Shown one piece after another: positions 53,095-61,392 of a DNA stretch of 64,000 nt. The stretch covers positions 62,001-126,000 of the forward strand of contig NZ_BNJG01000001.1 of NCBI RefSeq assembly GCF_016587375.1, read 5' to 3'. The notes below the pieces were generated by a model. That model saw only the letters and a list, made by a program, of their open reading frames with translations. It did no database searches and was not told the DNA's origin. Origin of the DNA: Ktedonobacter robiniae. GTDB lineage: Bacteria; Chloroflexota; Ktedonobacteria; Ktedonobacterales; Ktedonobacteraceae. The translations under genes were made by a program, and so were the position numbers. The stretch's first letter is position 1. Each line of letters starts with the position of its first letter.

Positions 53095-53461
53095 CAAGCG
53101 CACCTTTCTCCTCGCCGCCTTGCCCTGGCTCATCACACGTTGCGACCGCGCCGCAAGTCGTGATCCTTTTGTTCCAAACACTTTTATTCTACCGCACGGC
53201 GCAGGCTTTTTGCCACAGGTCCGAGCATTCTGAACCGTTCGTACCACCTGTCATAGTGCCGAGAAAATCTCCCTCACCAGACCGCACAGTTTTGCTCTTC
53301 CCAACAGTTTAATAAGTGTCTCTCCAACTGGGCACGCTTCGGCAGAGAGGCATGTCCAGAGAAGCATACTCGGGGATATCCGGGTATAAAGATAGCACAC
53401 AAGAAACGTGCTATGAGTATTCAATTCAAAAGCGTATTCAATTCACTATCAGGAGGCTGCT

Positions 53462-54436
53462 ATGCACTTCGCTATTTCCATACCTCAACGCGTTCCTGAC
53501 GGCACGTTCGATCCGGCCAAGCTGCGCGACTATCTGACCAGGGCTGAGTCTCTCGGCTTTCATAGTGTCTGGACGCAAGAAGTAGTGCTTGGCTCCGCAC
53601 CGGCCCTGGCTCCACTCGAACTCAGGAGTGGAACGAAAAAAATAGAATTTGGCTCCGTCCCGACCCTGTCTCCGCTCGAACTCATGACCTTCGCCGCAGC
53701 TTGCACTACGCGACTGCGTCTGGGATGCGCCGTCTTCGTCAGCCCCTTGCACAATCCTATCCATCTCGCCAAAAGTATCAGCACGCTGGATCAGCTCAGC
53801 CGTGGGCGCATCGAGGTCGGTGTTGGCAGTGGCGGAGGAGGGAGAATGTTCTCCGCATTCGAGGTTGACCCTGCCAGTCTGATTGCTCGCTTCACTGAGG
53901 GACTGCGGCTGATGAAGGCCTGCTGGACCGAGCCGCGCATTAACTTCAGCGGCCGTTTCTGGCAGCTCGATGGCGCGTCTATGGAGCCCAAACCCTTCCA
54001 GAAGCCTTACCCGCCGCTCTGGATCGGTGCCAATCACCCGGCAGCGGTGCGTCGTGCGCTCCGCTACGGCAACGGCTTCTTTGGTGCCGGAAGCTCTACC
54101 ACAGCGCAGTTCGCTCAGCAGGTCCACGTGCTTCGCGAGGCGCTGGCAGAATCAAAACAGGATCCTTCATTTCAGATCGCCAAACGCGTCTATATTGCCG
54201 TCGATGACAATGTCACCCGAGCACGCGAGCGGGTTGACACCGGGCTCAAGCAGATCTACGGATCTTCTGGCATGACCGCAGTTGCCGTCTACGGGCCGCC
54301 CTCAACCTGCATCAAAGGTCTGCGCGAGGTCGCGGATGCGGGAGCCGAACTCATCCAGCTCCACCCACTCTTTGACGAGGGCGAGCAGATGGAACGCTTG
54401 GCCGCCGAAGTCATCGGCGAAGTACAGAACAATTGA
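53462..54436 (+). CDS. LLM-class flavin-dependent oxidoreductase with internal duplication
   Basis: 324 residues of the luciferase-like (bacterial luciferase/F420) TIM barrel: N-terminal HFAISIPQRV, RLRLGCAVFV, LDQLSRGRIEVGVGSGG, and PFQKPYPPLWIGANHP. A 36-base segment at about 53589-53624 recurs at 53649-53684 (31 of 36 identical), placing a 20-residue repeat (GSAPALAPLEL / GSVPTLSPLEL) in a loop after strand 2. Cofactor (FMN or F420) is undetermined. It is divergent from the SigJ-like gene, which may control it. Confidence 0.88.
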   Translation: MHFAISIPQRVPDGTFDPAKLRDYLTRAESLGFHSVWTQEVVLGSAPALAPLELRSGTKKIEFGSVPTLSPLELMTFAAACTTRLRLGCAVFVSPLHNPIHLAKSISTLDQLSRGRIEVGVGSGGGGRMFSAFEVDPASLIARFTEGLRLMKACWTEPRINFSGRFWQLDGASMEPKPFQKPYPPLWIGANHPAAVRRALRYGNGFFGAGSSTTAQFAQQVHVLREALAESKQDPSFQIAKRVYIAVDDNVTRARERVDTGLKQIYGSSGMTAVAVYGPPSTCIKGLREVADAGAELIQLHPLFDEGEQMERLAAEVIGEVQNN

Positions 54437-54644
54437 GCCTGCCCTTCTGTAGTGTTGCCCATCCAGAAAGGAAACATCGGAATCACCAGGACGCTGCTTG
54501 ATTTCTTAACCTGCGTTGCTCTCACCTTGTCTTCACATTATTAATGACAGATATTGACATCTGTCATTTGATGGGTTATACTTTCATCAACACGCACAAA
54601 TGCGAACACCATATCCACAGAGGATTTCCATAGGAGCAAACAGA

Positions 54645-55643
54645 ATGAAGACAAGAACATTGGGTACAACTGGCCCCCAGGTCTCTCTACTCGGTCTGGG
54701 CTGCATGGGTATGTCAGACCTGTATGGGCCTGCCGACGAAAATGAGAGCATCGCTACCATTCATGCCGCGCTGGAGGCTGGCATTACCCTGCTGGACACT
54801 GGCGATTTCTACGGCATGGGACATAATGAACTCTTGCTCCGGCAGGCGCTCCAGGGTCGTAAACGCGAGCAAGCCATCATCAGCGTCAAGTTTGGGGCGC
54901 TGCGTGATCCCGCTGGCGGCTGGTCTGGCAACGATGGACGTCCCGCCGCCGTCAAAAACTTCCTCGCCTATACGCTACGCCGCCTTGGCACAGATTACAT
55001 CGATATCTATCGCCCGGCGCGCGTCGATCCCACTGTGCCTATTGAAGAGACCATTGGCGCCATCGCAGACATGGTGAAGGCAGGTTATGTACGGCACATC
55101 GGCCTCTCAGAGGCAAGCGCCCAGACCATCCATCGCGCCGCCACAGTTCATCCCATCTCTGACTTGCAGATCGAGTACTCTCTGCTCTCACGCTCGCTTG
55201 AAGAGAATATTCTTCCGACCTGCCGTGAGCTAGGCATAGGCATCACCGCCTATGGTGTGCTCTCACGTGGCCTCCTCAGCGGCCACTGGTCTAAAGAACG
55301 CGACATGGCGGCTGGCGACTTCCGCGGCTTCAGTCCTCGCTTTATGGGCGAGAATCTCGATCATAACCTCGCGCTCGTGGAGGCCCTGCGCTCCATTGCC
55401 GAGGTCAGGGGCGTCACTGTAGCCCAGATCGCCATTGCCTGGGTGCTCTCGCGCGGAAGCGACATCGTCCCCCTGATCGGGGCGCGTCGTCGTGAACGGC
55501 TCACTGAGGCCCTGGGCGCGCTTGATCTCCAGTTAACGACTGAAGACCTTGCTCAAATCGAACGGGCTGTGCCAGCAGGCGCCGCCGCTGGCTCGCGTTA
55601 CGACGAGTCACAGATGCACCACCTCGATAGCGAGCGCGGATAA
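54645..55643 (+). CDS. Aldo/keto reductase
   Basis: 332-residue NADPH-dependent AKR barrel. Asp and Tyr in [12 protein letters not shown] (about 45-56) and Lys in SVKFG are the catalytic residues; the position of the usual His reads YRPARVDP (Ala). The C-terminal NADP block is [16 protein letters not shown] precedes the ATG at 54645. A subset of AKRs has the same RPAR substitution, so the protein may be active with altered substrate range. A strong terminator follows. Confidence 0.9.
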   Translation: MKTRTLGTTGPQVSLLGLGCMGMSDLYGPADENESIATIHAALEAGITLLDTGDFYGMGHNELLLRQALQGRKREQAIISVKFGALRDPAGGWSGNDGRPAAVKNFLAYTLRRLGTDYIDIYRPARVDPTVPIEETIGAIADMVKAGYVRHIGLSEASAQTIHRAATVHPISDLQIEYSLLSRSLEENILPTCRELGIGITAYGVLSRGLLSGHWSKERDMAAGDFRGFSPRFMGENLDHNLALVEALRSIAEVRGVTVAQIAIAWVLSRGSDIVPLIGARRRERLTEALGALDLQLTTEDLAQIERAVPAGAAAGSRYDESQMHHLDSERG

Positions 55644-55682
55644 AGCTACTCTTCCAGGGGAAGCCTCTGTTGTTTCAACAAG

Positions 55683-55713
55683 AAAAGGCGGCGCAGGGCC
55701 GCGCCGCCTTTTT
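55683..55713 (+). terminator. Intrinsic terminator of the aldo/keto reductase gene
   Basis: Perfect 12-bp stem (AAAAGGCGGCGC and complement) with loop AGGGCC and a T-run, 40 bases past the stop. Confidence 0.9.
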
Positions 55714-55763
55714 GCCTCTTCCTCTCTATAGTTGGTATAGTTTCTAAAAAGTGAGGCTACTTT

Positions 55764-56132
55764 ATGACTTTTCCTTCTTTCTCTCAACCACTTTCGTCCC
55801 ACGAAGCAACCTTTGCCGTTCAAGCCTCTCCAAGTTCTCTAGCAACAGTTATGTCCTCAACGGTATGTACACAATTAGCCAACGCCACAATAGATCAAGG
55901 TGAAAGTCAACCTCGCAAGACGCAGATCACATTGCACCTTGCCTCAGACATCAGTATCGGTCTCACTCCAGCTAACGCGCACATCCTTGACCAGAGTTTA
56001 CAATCGGCGATAGGACAGCTAGAAGTGTTCACAAGCGCCTATAGCGAATTTCTTGAGTTTCGCTTTAACCGCCTCTCAAGCACTGGCGAAGAGTACCCAA
56101 CGCGGCTGCTTCTGCATGGGGTGGTGTTCTAG
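55764..56132 (+). CDS. Hypothetical protein
   Basis: 122 residues, Ser/Thr-rich at the N-terminus, then KTQITLHLASDISIGLTP and a helical segment. No family recognised, no signal peptide or membrane helix. It begins with ATG behind a GAGG-like stretch and follows a terminator, so it would need its own promoter; TATAGT at about 55735 is a candidate -10. Codon use looks normal, but the evidence is modest. Confidence 0.5.
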   Translation: MTFPSFSQPLSSHEATFAVQASPSSLATVMSSTVCTQLANATIDQGESQPRKTQITLHLASDISIGLTPANAHILDQSLQSAIGQLEVFTSAYSEFLEFRFNRLSSTGEEYPTRLLLHGVVF

Positions 56133-56355
56133 AGAACAGAATAACAAGTATTGACCACTGCTAACCACGCGCATATACTTGTTCATAACTCGAATATAAC
56201 TCGCTCATTTGCATATCAGAGGAGAACTAAAAAATGCTTAAAAGCTTCCCATGCCTGAACGCTCAAGGCAGAGTAATAGACAGTTCGGAGGGGCAGCACC
56301 CAGGCCAGGCGATAGAGCCTGGCTTGAGCCATCGCTATCTCCAGGCTGGTGTGCG

Positions 56356-56952
56356 ATGAGCGATGAGATTTTAACCCGTGAGCGCATTCTCAATGTGGCT
56401 GAAGAGGTATTGCGCCGCTATGGTCCAGCGAAGACAACCGTCATTGATGTTGCCCGCGCGCTCAATGTCAGCCATGGCAGCGTCTACCGCCACTTTCCCA
56501 GTAAGGCAGCACTACGTGACGCGGTCACCGAGCGCTGGCTCGTCGAGGTCTCAGCACCTCTGCAAGCTGTCGTAACGGAGGATACGCCTGCTCCTGAACG
56601 GCTACGGCGCTGGCTCAAGCTCCTCATCAGTACAAAACACCGCCGGGCGTTTAACGATCCAGAACTCTTCGCCACGTATATGGAGTTGGTAAAGGAAGCC
56701 AGAACTGTCGTCAAGGCCCATGTTGAACTCCTCGCCGAACAGGCCGCATATATCATCAGTGATGGGGTCAGGCGCGGCGAGTTCGAAACCGATGATCCCA
56801 TCAGCGCGGGACAGGCCGTGATTGACGCGACCACACGCTATCATAACCCCACTCACGCCTCCGAATGGTCCGACCCGGACATTGATGCCGCTTTTGAGCG
56901 CGTCTGGCACCTCATCCTCTGCGGTCTTGGTAAGCGCAATACTCAAGCCTGA
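56356..56952 (+). CDS. TetR-family regulator
   Basis: 198 residues: helix-turn-helix RERILNVAEEVLRRYG, VIDVARALNVSHGSVYRHFP (about 8-50), and a C-terminal domain of the type found in several oxidoreductase regulators. The ATG at 56356 gives a normal TetR N-terminus; the frame is open 35 codons upstream without a ribosome site. It may control the nearby aldo/keto reductase gene or itself; no operator was found. Confidence 0.88.
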   Translation: MSDEILTRERILNVAEEVLRRYGPAKTTVIDVARALNVSHGSVYRHFPSKAALRDAVTERWLVEVSAPLQAVVTEDTPAPERLRRWLKLLISTKHRRAFNDPELFATYMELVKEARTVVKAHVELLAEQAAYIISDGVRRGEFETDDPISAGQAVIDATTRYHNPTHASEWSDPDIDAAFERVWHLILCGLGKRNTQA

Positions 56953-57029
56953 TACCCAGACCACGTATTCCACGTGCGCTAACGTATCAGGCCTGATACT
57001 CCAACCCTAATTTGGCCTGAGGAGAGAAA

Positions 57030-58148
57030 CTAACCCAGGACACCTCCCACCAGGGCACACCAGGTTCCCTTCTCGACAGTGCCATCAGCGGTCAGTCCAC
57101 GACTGCTCTGGTAGCTCTTAACGGCGCTGGCCGTTGCGCTGCCATAATAGCCAGTCACACTCACGCTATAGCCCCGCGCGCTCAAGAGATTCTGCACCGC
57201 GCTTACGGCGGCACTTGAGCTACCAGAAGTCACCGTGGTAATGAGCGCCTCCCAGGTCTGCTGGGCCACAATTCCATCAACACTCAGGCCCTTAGCCGAC
57301 TGAAAACTCTGCACACTGCTCACCGTGCTTGGACCAAAAGTGCCATCAACCGCGACGCTATAGCCGCGCACCTGCAACAAACGCTGAATGGTTCTGACGT
57401 TATTTCCACTGGTGCGGCTCTTGAGCGTTGGCCAGGTGTAGGCAGGCAAAGGCTTGTTAAGACGCGAGGCAACCGCGCGTCGCAGCGCGGGCAGGCGCCC
57501 ATAAAACTGTGTGCCTGGACACTCTGTATCGTAGAAGTCCCGATGACCGAAGATATTATTGGCGTTCAGACCATACTGCTGGCAGATATAAGTACATAGA
57601 TCTACAAGCGAGTTCCAGAGCGCATCTGGTGGCAGGACAGAAGTGTACGTCCCTTCATCCTCAATACCGATTGCCGAATCGTTCATCACTGGACAATGCG
57701 TCCCCTGGACAAAGGAGGTCCCTCCCTGTAGCGTTGCCAGGCTGCGATGCCGTCCCTCCAGAACATATCCTCCACGCGTCACCGTGAAATGTTGACCAGT
57801 ATCGATCCAGCCGTTATTCAAATGCGACGTCTGAATCGAACGCGCCAGTTGATAGGCCTGATTTAAAGAATAGTCAGTCGTATTGGGACTGGCAGTGTGA
57901 TGAATGAGAATCGCGGTTGGCTTGCGATTAAATACCGTAATCGTATCAGTGGCTGCCCTGGCTCCCCAGGTTGCGTCTCCGATAATAGAGGGAGCGGCAT
58001 GAGCAGTAGAAGACGTCAGGACAACTTCAAATCCGCCCAACCCGGCAAGAGCCATAGCTCCCGCTCCCAATTTCAAGACTGTCCGGCGGTTATGGGACTC
58101 CTTCGACGGCAAAGGCTTCTTCTGAGGGGGGTTATGGTGATCACACAT
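57030..58148 (-). CDS. Exported N-acetylmuramoyl-L-alanine amidase with two peptidoglycan-binding repeats
   Basis: 372 residues. A Tat-type signal (HNRRTVLKLGAGAMALAG) ends in AHA. The amidase_2/PGRP domain follows (WGARAATD, zinc ligand His in LIHHTAS, second His in GHRDFYDTECPG, where the Cys is the third ligand). Two PG_binding_1 repeats end the chain (NNVRTIQRLLQVRGY..., AVSAVQNLLSARGY...). It cleaves the stem peptide from muramic acid in the wall, in remodelling or recycling. GGAG six bases upstream of the ATG at 58148 is preferred over ATGs at 58163 and 58160. Confidence 0.93.
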   Translation of the reverse strand: MCDHHNPPQKKPLPSKESHNRRTVLKLGAGAMALAGLGGFEVVLTSSTAHAAPSIIGDATWGARAATDTITVFNRKPTAILIHHTASPNTTDYSLNQAYQLARSIQTSHLNNGWIDTGQHFTVTRGGYVLEGRHRSLATLQGGTSFVQGTHCPVMNDSAIGIEDEGTYTSVLPPDALWNSLVDLCTYICQQYGLNANNIFGHRDFYDTECPGTQFYGRLPALRRAVASRLNKPLPAYTWPTLKSRTSGNNVRTIQRLLQVRGYSVAVDGTFGPSTVSSVQSFQSAKGLSVDGIVAQQTWEALITTVTSGSSSAAVSAVQNLLSARGYSVSVTGYYGSATASAVKSYQSSRGLTADGTVEKGTWCALVGGVLG

Positions 58149-58495
58149 GGCATACTCCATCATTCATATACATCAATGCAACGAACAAATTCGCATTTTT
58201 GCGCGGGATCATGAGTGGAGTCCCTTCCGTCCTACTTATGGCAGAGCATACCTAATTCTAACCAGAGAAGCAAGGCTCCAAGCATAAGCAAGAACGAGAA
58301 ATAGGAATATTGGTATAACAACAGGAACAAGAACAGGTAGAGGTATGCTTCATGTATCGGAGTGTATTTTTCTAATTCATAGTTAGCTTGCAAGTTCGCC
58401 TTGAGATAGCGAGGAGTGGCGTGGTGTGCGGGTTCCGGCCCGCACACCACGCCACTCCTCGTTACTTCTGAGCACCGTAGGCGCGAAAGCTGCTG
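58149..58495. other. Intergenic region with hairpin
   Basis: About 350 AT-rich bases between two minus-strand genes. Apart from the 23-bp hairpin at 58410-58461 and the amidase leader, no gene is seen. A 72-codon hydrophobic frame on the minus strand (58450-58232) lacks a ribosome site and overlaps the hairpin. Confidence 0.5.
58410..58461. repeat. Perfect 23-bp inverted repeat, 6-nt loop
   Basis: Arms 58410-58432 and 58439-58461. It lies 34 bases beyond the stop of the exported protein gene (minus strand). G-rich 5' arm (CGAGGAGTGGCGTGG). Same type as the hairpins at 3748, 5161, 11134 and 16762. Confidence 0.95.
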
Positions 58496-59971
58496 CTAGT
58501 TTAGGGCCACATCATCAACGTAGAAGTTGGTTGGGTTCTTTGACCCATTGGTCGCGACAAAGGCGACCTGAATGGTCTGCCCCTTGTAGGCGCTGACGTT
58601 GTAGGATGCGCTTACCCATTGCTGGACGGTGCTGCCATCGCTTATGGTTTGTAGCGTTGTCAGCACGCTTCCACTACTGCTACGAATCTGCACCTTAAGA
58701 AAATCATAGGAATGCGTCGTCTCAGTAGTTGTTACATACCAGTAATAGCTCAAGGTTGCCGTGGTACTTGTCGAGGGAATAGTCACGCTCTGGTAGATAC
58801 TATCCTGACAGTTATTGTACCCACAGAGGTAGGCTTCAGAGCTTCCCGTGTGGGGATTAGACGAGTCCACGATTTCATATCCACCACTGGAACGCTCCAC
58901 CCAGGGCGAGCTTCCCTGCTCAAAGCCCCCATTCACGATCATATTACCCGTCGCTGGCGTAGAAGTCGGTGTTGGCGTATTTGTGGGCGTAGAGGTTGGA
59001 GTTGACGTACGCGTGGGAGTGGGCGTTGGACTCCCCGCTGACCCACCAGCCAACCATTCCGTTCCGTTCGGAAACAGGATTGCGTCCTGGGCGGCGCTAT
59101 CATTCCACCCATCGTAACAGGTATTTCCAGAAGCGCAGGTACCATCATCAATGGCCGAGCTATCGCCCTGGGCCAGCACACGCCCGGAACCATAGGTACT
59201 ACCAGCCACGAAGACACCCGTTGTACCCGTATTAGAGACACTATTCCGATAGATGATTCCATGCGCATTTGGGTTATCGGTACGTGAGATGGTCTCAGTG
59301 GTACCATTACGAATAATGCTGCCATGAGCCGTCCCAAACGGTCCGCTGAGGACAGGGTCCCCATTGGGAGTGTCATTGCTGGGGTTCTCATTAGCTATAT
59401 TTGCCACATCGAACTGAATGCCAAAGACATCGTTGCCAACGCCATTGTTATTCATCAGATCATTCAAGATTTGTAGCGAGTCATGACCATCATTGTTGCG
59501 GTCGCTACCAGTGTGATCGGCGATCATAAACAAACCACCACCATTATGGACAAAGTTCAAGATGGCCGTCTTCTCGCTACTGGTGAAGAGTGTGTTAGGC
59601 TCAGGCAGCACCAGGACCTGAAAGTGGCTGAGATCCAGGGCATTGCCACTGTTACCATAGGTCAAGGCACTGGTATTCGTCTTCAAGCTATAGCGCCCCG
59701 TTTTCTGCAAGGTCACGCCCCAGGCGCTAATGCCACCCGTCCAATCGCTCTCAACCTGGGGATTTGCATTCTGTGCCAGGGGGTCAGGCTGGCTGGCGCT
59801 GATAACCCAGTCGGCATTCCCTGCCGTCTCAGCGTGGGCATTATCAAAGAGGACATTATACGGAGTCTGGGCGCGTGTTGACTGCGAGTGGAGATAGAAA
59901 ACAGCGACCAGGCCACTCACCACAAATAGCAACACACAGGCAAAACGAAAAACAAAACGCATCCTTGCCAT
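58496..59971 (-). CDS. Exported protein: GATase-like N domain, Thr/Pro linker, beta-sandwich C domain
   Basis: 491 residues with an N-terminal membrane/signal segment (VFRFACVLLFVVSGLVAVFY). Residues about 35-300 resemble DUF4350/glutamine-amidotransferase-like sensors (LDLSHFQVLVLPEPNTLFT, GGGLFMIADHTGSDR, GSGRVLAQGDSSAIDD). A Thr-Pro-Ser repeat linker (about 315-345) leads to a jelly-roll-like carbohydrate-binding type domain (NMIVNGGFEQG, FYVDDVALN at the end). Likely a secreted or wall-bound glycan-binding protein; enzyme activity unclear. AAAGGA precedes the ATG. Confidence 0.75.
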   Translation of the reverse strand: MARMRFVFRFACVLLFVVSGLVAVFYLHSQSTRAQTPYNVLFDNAHAETAGNADWVISASQPDPLAQNANPQVESDWTGGISAWGVTLQKTGRYSLKTNTSALTYGNSGNALDLSHFQVLVLPEPNTLFTSSEKTAILNFVHNGGGLFMIADHTGSDRNNDGHDSLQILNDLMNNNGVGNDVFGIQFDVANIANENPSNDTPNGDPVLSGPFGTAHGSIIRNGTTETISRTDNPNAHGIIYRNSVSNTGTTGVFVAGSTYGSGRVLAQGDSSAIDDGTCASGNTCYDGWNDSAAQDAILFPNGTEWLAGGSAGSPTPTPTRTSTPTSTPTNTPTPTSTPATGNMIVNGGFEQGSSPWVERSSGGYEIVDSSNPHTGSSEAYLCGYNNCQDSIYQSVTIPSTSTTATLSYYWYVTTTETTHSYDFLKVQIRSSSGSVLTTLQTISDGSTVQQWVSASYNVSAYKGQTIQVAFVATNGSKNPTNFYVDDVALN

Positions 59972-60264
59972 AGCTCATTCCTTTACTAGCACCCTTACCG
60001 GTGCATCCGACAAATGATGGAGATTTGTAGGGGCCATGCTGGCATGGCCTCATAACAGATACCTCTTAAAGAATATAACATGTAATATGGGATAATTCTG
60101 TTAAGAAAACTTAAAGCACAGATAAAAATTTGCTGAAAGAGGCTCTACACCCCCTTCTGAGCGAAACCGTTCCTGGGAGTACGTACGTATTCTAACCAGG
60201 AATTGTGAATTCGAATATACTCGCAAAAACACTCAAGAGAGATGATATTAGGAGGAAATAAATC

Positions 60265-60561
60265 ATGGTAGTCGCAACAGTTCTCGCAGCTTCACTCAAT
60301 CCCGGTGGCATTATTGCCTGGCTCGTCGTTGGCCTGATCGCGGGCTTCCTGGCCGGTCGTGTCATGCGTGGCGCTGGCTATGGCATCGTTGGCGATATCG
60401 TTGTGGGTATCATTGGTGCCTTCCTCGGTGGCCTGGTCTCCAACCTGCTGATTCCTGATGCCAACTTCGGTTTCTGGGGCAGCATCGTTGTTTCCTTCAT
60501 CGGTGCCTGTATCCTGATCGCCATCCTGCGCGCAGTCTCAGGTGGACGCCGCGCCCTCTAA
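60265..60561 (+). CDS. GlsB/YeaQ/YmgE-type stress membrane protein
   Basis: 98 residues with three hydrophobic segments rich in Gly: IIAWLVVGLIAGFLAGRVMRG, YGIVGDIVVGIIGAFLGGLV and the SIVVSFIGACILIAIL end, the standard pattern of the transglycosylase-associated/YeaQ family. A very strong AGGAGG and an AT-rich leader suggest high expression. Function is poorly known, with general stress links in other bacteria. It ends at a perfect 23-bp hairpin. Confidence 0.92.
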   Translation: MVVATVLAASLNPGGIIAWLVVGLIAGFLAGRVMRGAGYGIVGDIVVGIIGAFLGGLVSNLLIPDANFGFWGSIVVSFIGACILIAILRAVSGGRRAL

Positions 60562-60580
60562 CAAACAAACATACAGAAGC

Positions 60581-60629
60581 AAACAGCAAGAGGCCGATAA
60601 CCTTGAAGGTTATCGGCCTCTTGCTGTTT
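60581..60629. terminator. Perfect 23-bp hairpin between convergent gene ends
   Basis: Arms 60581-60603 and 60607-60629, loop TGA. It begins with AAA and ends with TTT, between the YeaQ-type gene (plus) and the tRNA (minus), and can serve both as a terminator. Its architecture (23 bp, 3-nt loop) equals that at 16762-16810. Confidence 0.9.
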
Positions 60630-60643
60630 CAATGTCAAATAAA

Positions 60644-60716
60644 TGGGCCCAGCTGGGATCGAACCAGCGACCTACCAGTTATGAGCCGGCAGCTCTAACC
60701 GCTGAGCTATGGGCCC
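60644..60716 (-). tRNA. tRNA, anticodon CAT (Met or Ile2)
   Basis: Canonical 73-nt cloverleaf on the minus strand: acceptor GGGCCCA/TGGGCCC, D stem GCTC/GAGC, anticodon stem GCCGG/CTGGT (two wobbles) with loop CTCATAA, T arm GCTGG-TTCGATC-CCAGC, discriminator A, no encoded CCA. The CAT anticodon is shared by elongator Met, initiator and Ile2 (lysidine) tRNAs. The acceptor start is G-C paired, which excludes the usual bacterial initiator mismatch. The sequence resembles Ile2, but this is not certain. Confidence 0.95.
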
Positions 60717-61392
60717 GGTTGCAAAACGTAGTATAGCATATCTCACGCCTCTTGAAAAGGGGTAAATAAGCCAATCAAACGGTTTTTCCGCCTTCTTCAC
60801 AATTTATGCTGGTGCACAAACAAACTCTGCATTTTTAGCAAAACCTCAACTTTGGCCTGGAATTCGCCTCCGCGGCGCTCGTAGGGAGAGGAGGGTAGGC
60901 ATGGAGGATGAGACAGACCTCTATCCTCACATCTACCCTCCCTGACTCAGAGGGCCAGCCTGAGAAGCCAATTCAAAAACATGAATACCCCCAATGAGAA
61001 CTCGATTAAACTCATCCTTTCGAGATGGCATCGGCTCTAAAGTGTGCTATAATAGCATCAGTCGTAAGTGTGTTTTGTACAATCACTCTACGACTGGCGT
61101 ATGTTTGTGAATTGTCGAGAATGCACAAGAACAGACAGGAAACGCATATTGAAAGTTTGCGGGCTGCTTGGCTTCACTGCTGCTTGAGGGTTGATGGAAG
61201 CAACAGTACCCTTTTTGCTCAGTATGTATGTTTATAAATGGCGCAAACGCCTCCTGTGGCCACTCTCCCCATCAGGCGACAGCCCCCACTTTCCCGTATT
61301 TACTGTGTCTAAAGCACTATGACAATACACCCAATTATTGCCGCGCTACCTACATTCCGGGTGCGGTTCCACGTTTTGCTGAGGAGAAATCA
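60717..61392. other. Long leader/promoter region of korAB
   Basis: 676 bases with no convincing gene. The stretch holds an imperfect hairpin (about 60885-60945: GGAGGGTAG with CTACCCTCC plus GAGGAT with ATCCTC), the extended -10 promoter at 61045-61053, and a leader of about 330 bases before korA. Short frames here (for example 61025-61237) have no ribosome site. Confidence 0.55.
61045..61053 (+). promoter_or_regulatory. Extended -10 promoter upstream of korA
   Basis: TGC-TATAAT, a perfect -10 with the TGn extension. No good -35 is 17 bases upstream, which extended -10 promoters tolerate. Confidence 0.6.

Noticed and set aside
58232..58450. 72-codon minus-strand hydrophobic frame
   Set aside because: It overlaps the perfect hairpin and has no ribosome site; low-complexity Leu/Tyr/Phe run from AT-rich DNA.
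61025..61237. 70-codon frame upstream of korA
   Set aside because: No ribosome site, no family resemblance, and it overlaps the -10 promoter region.
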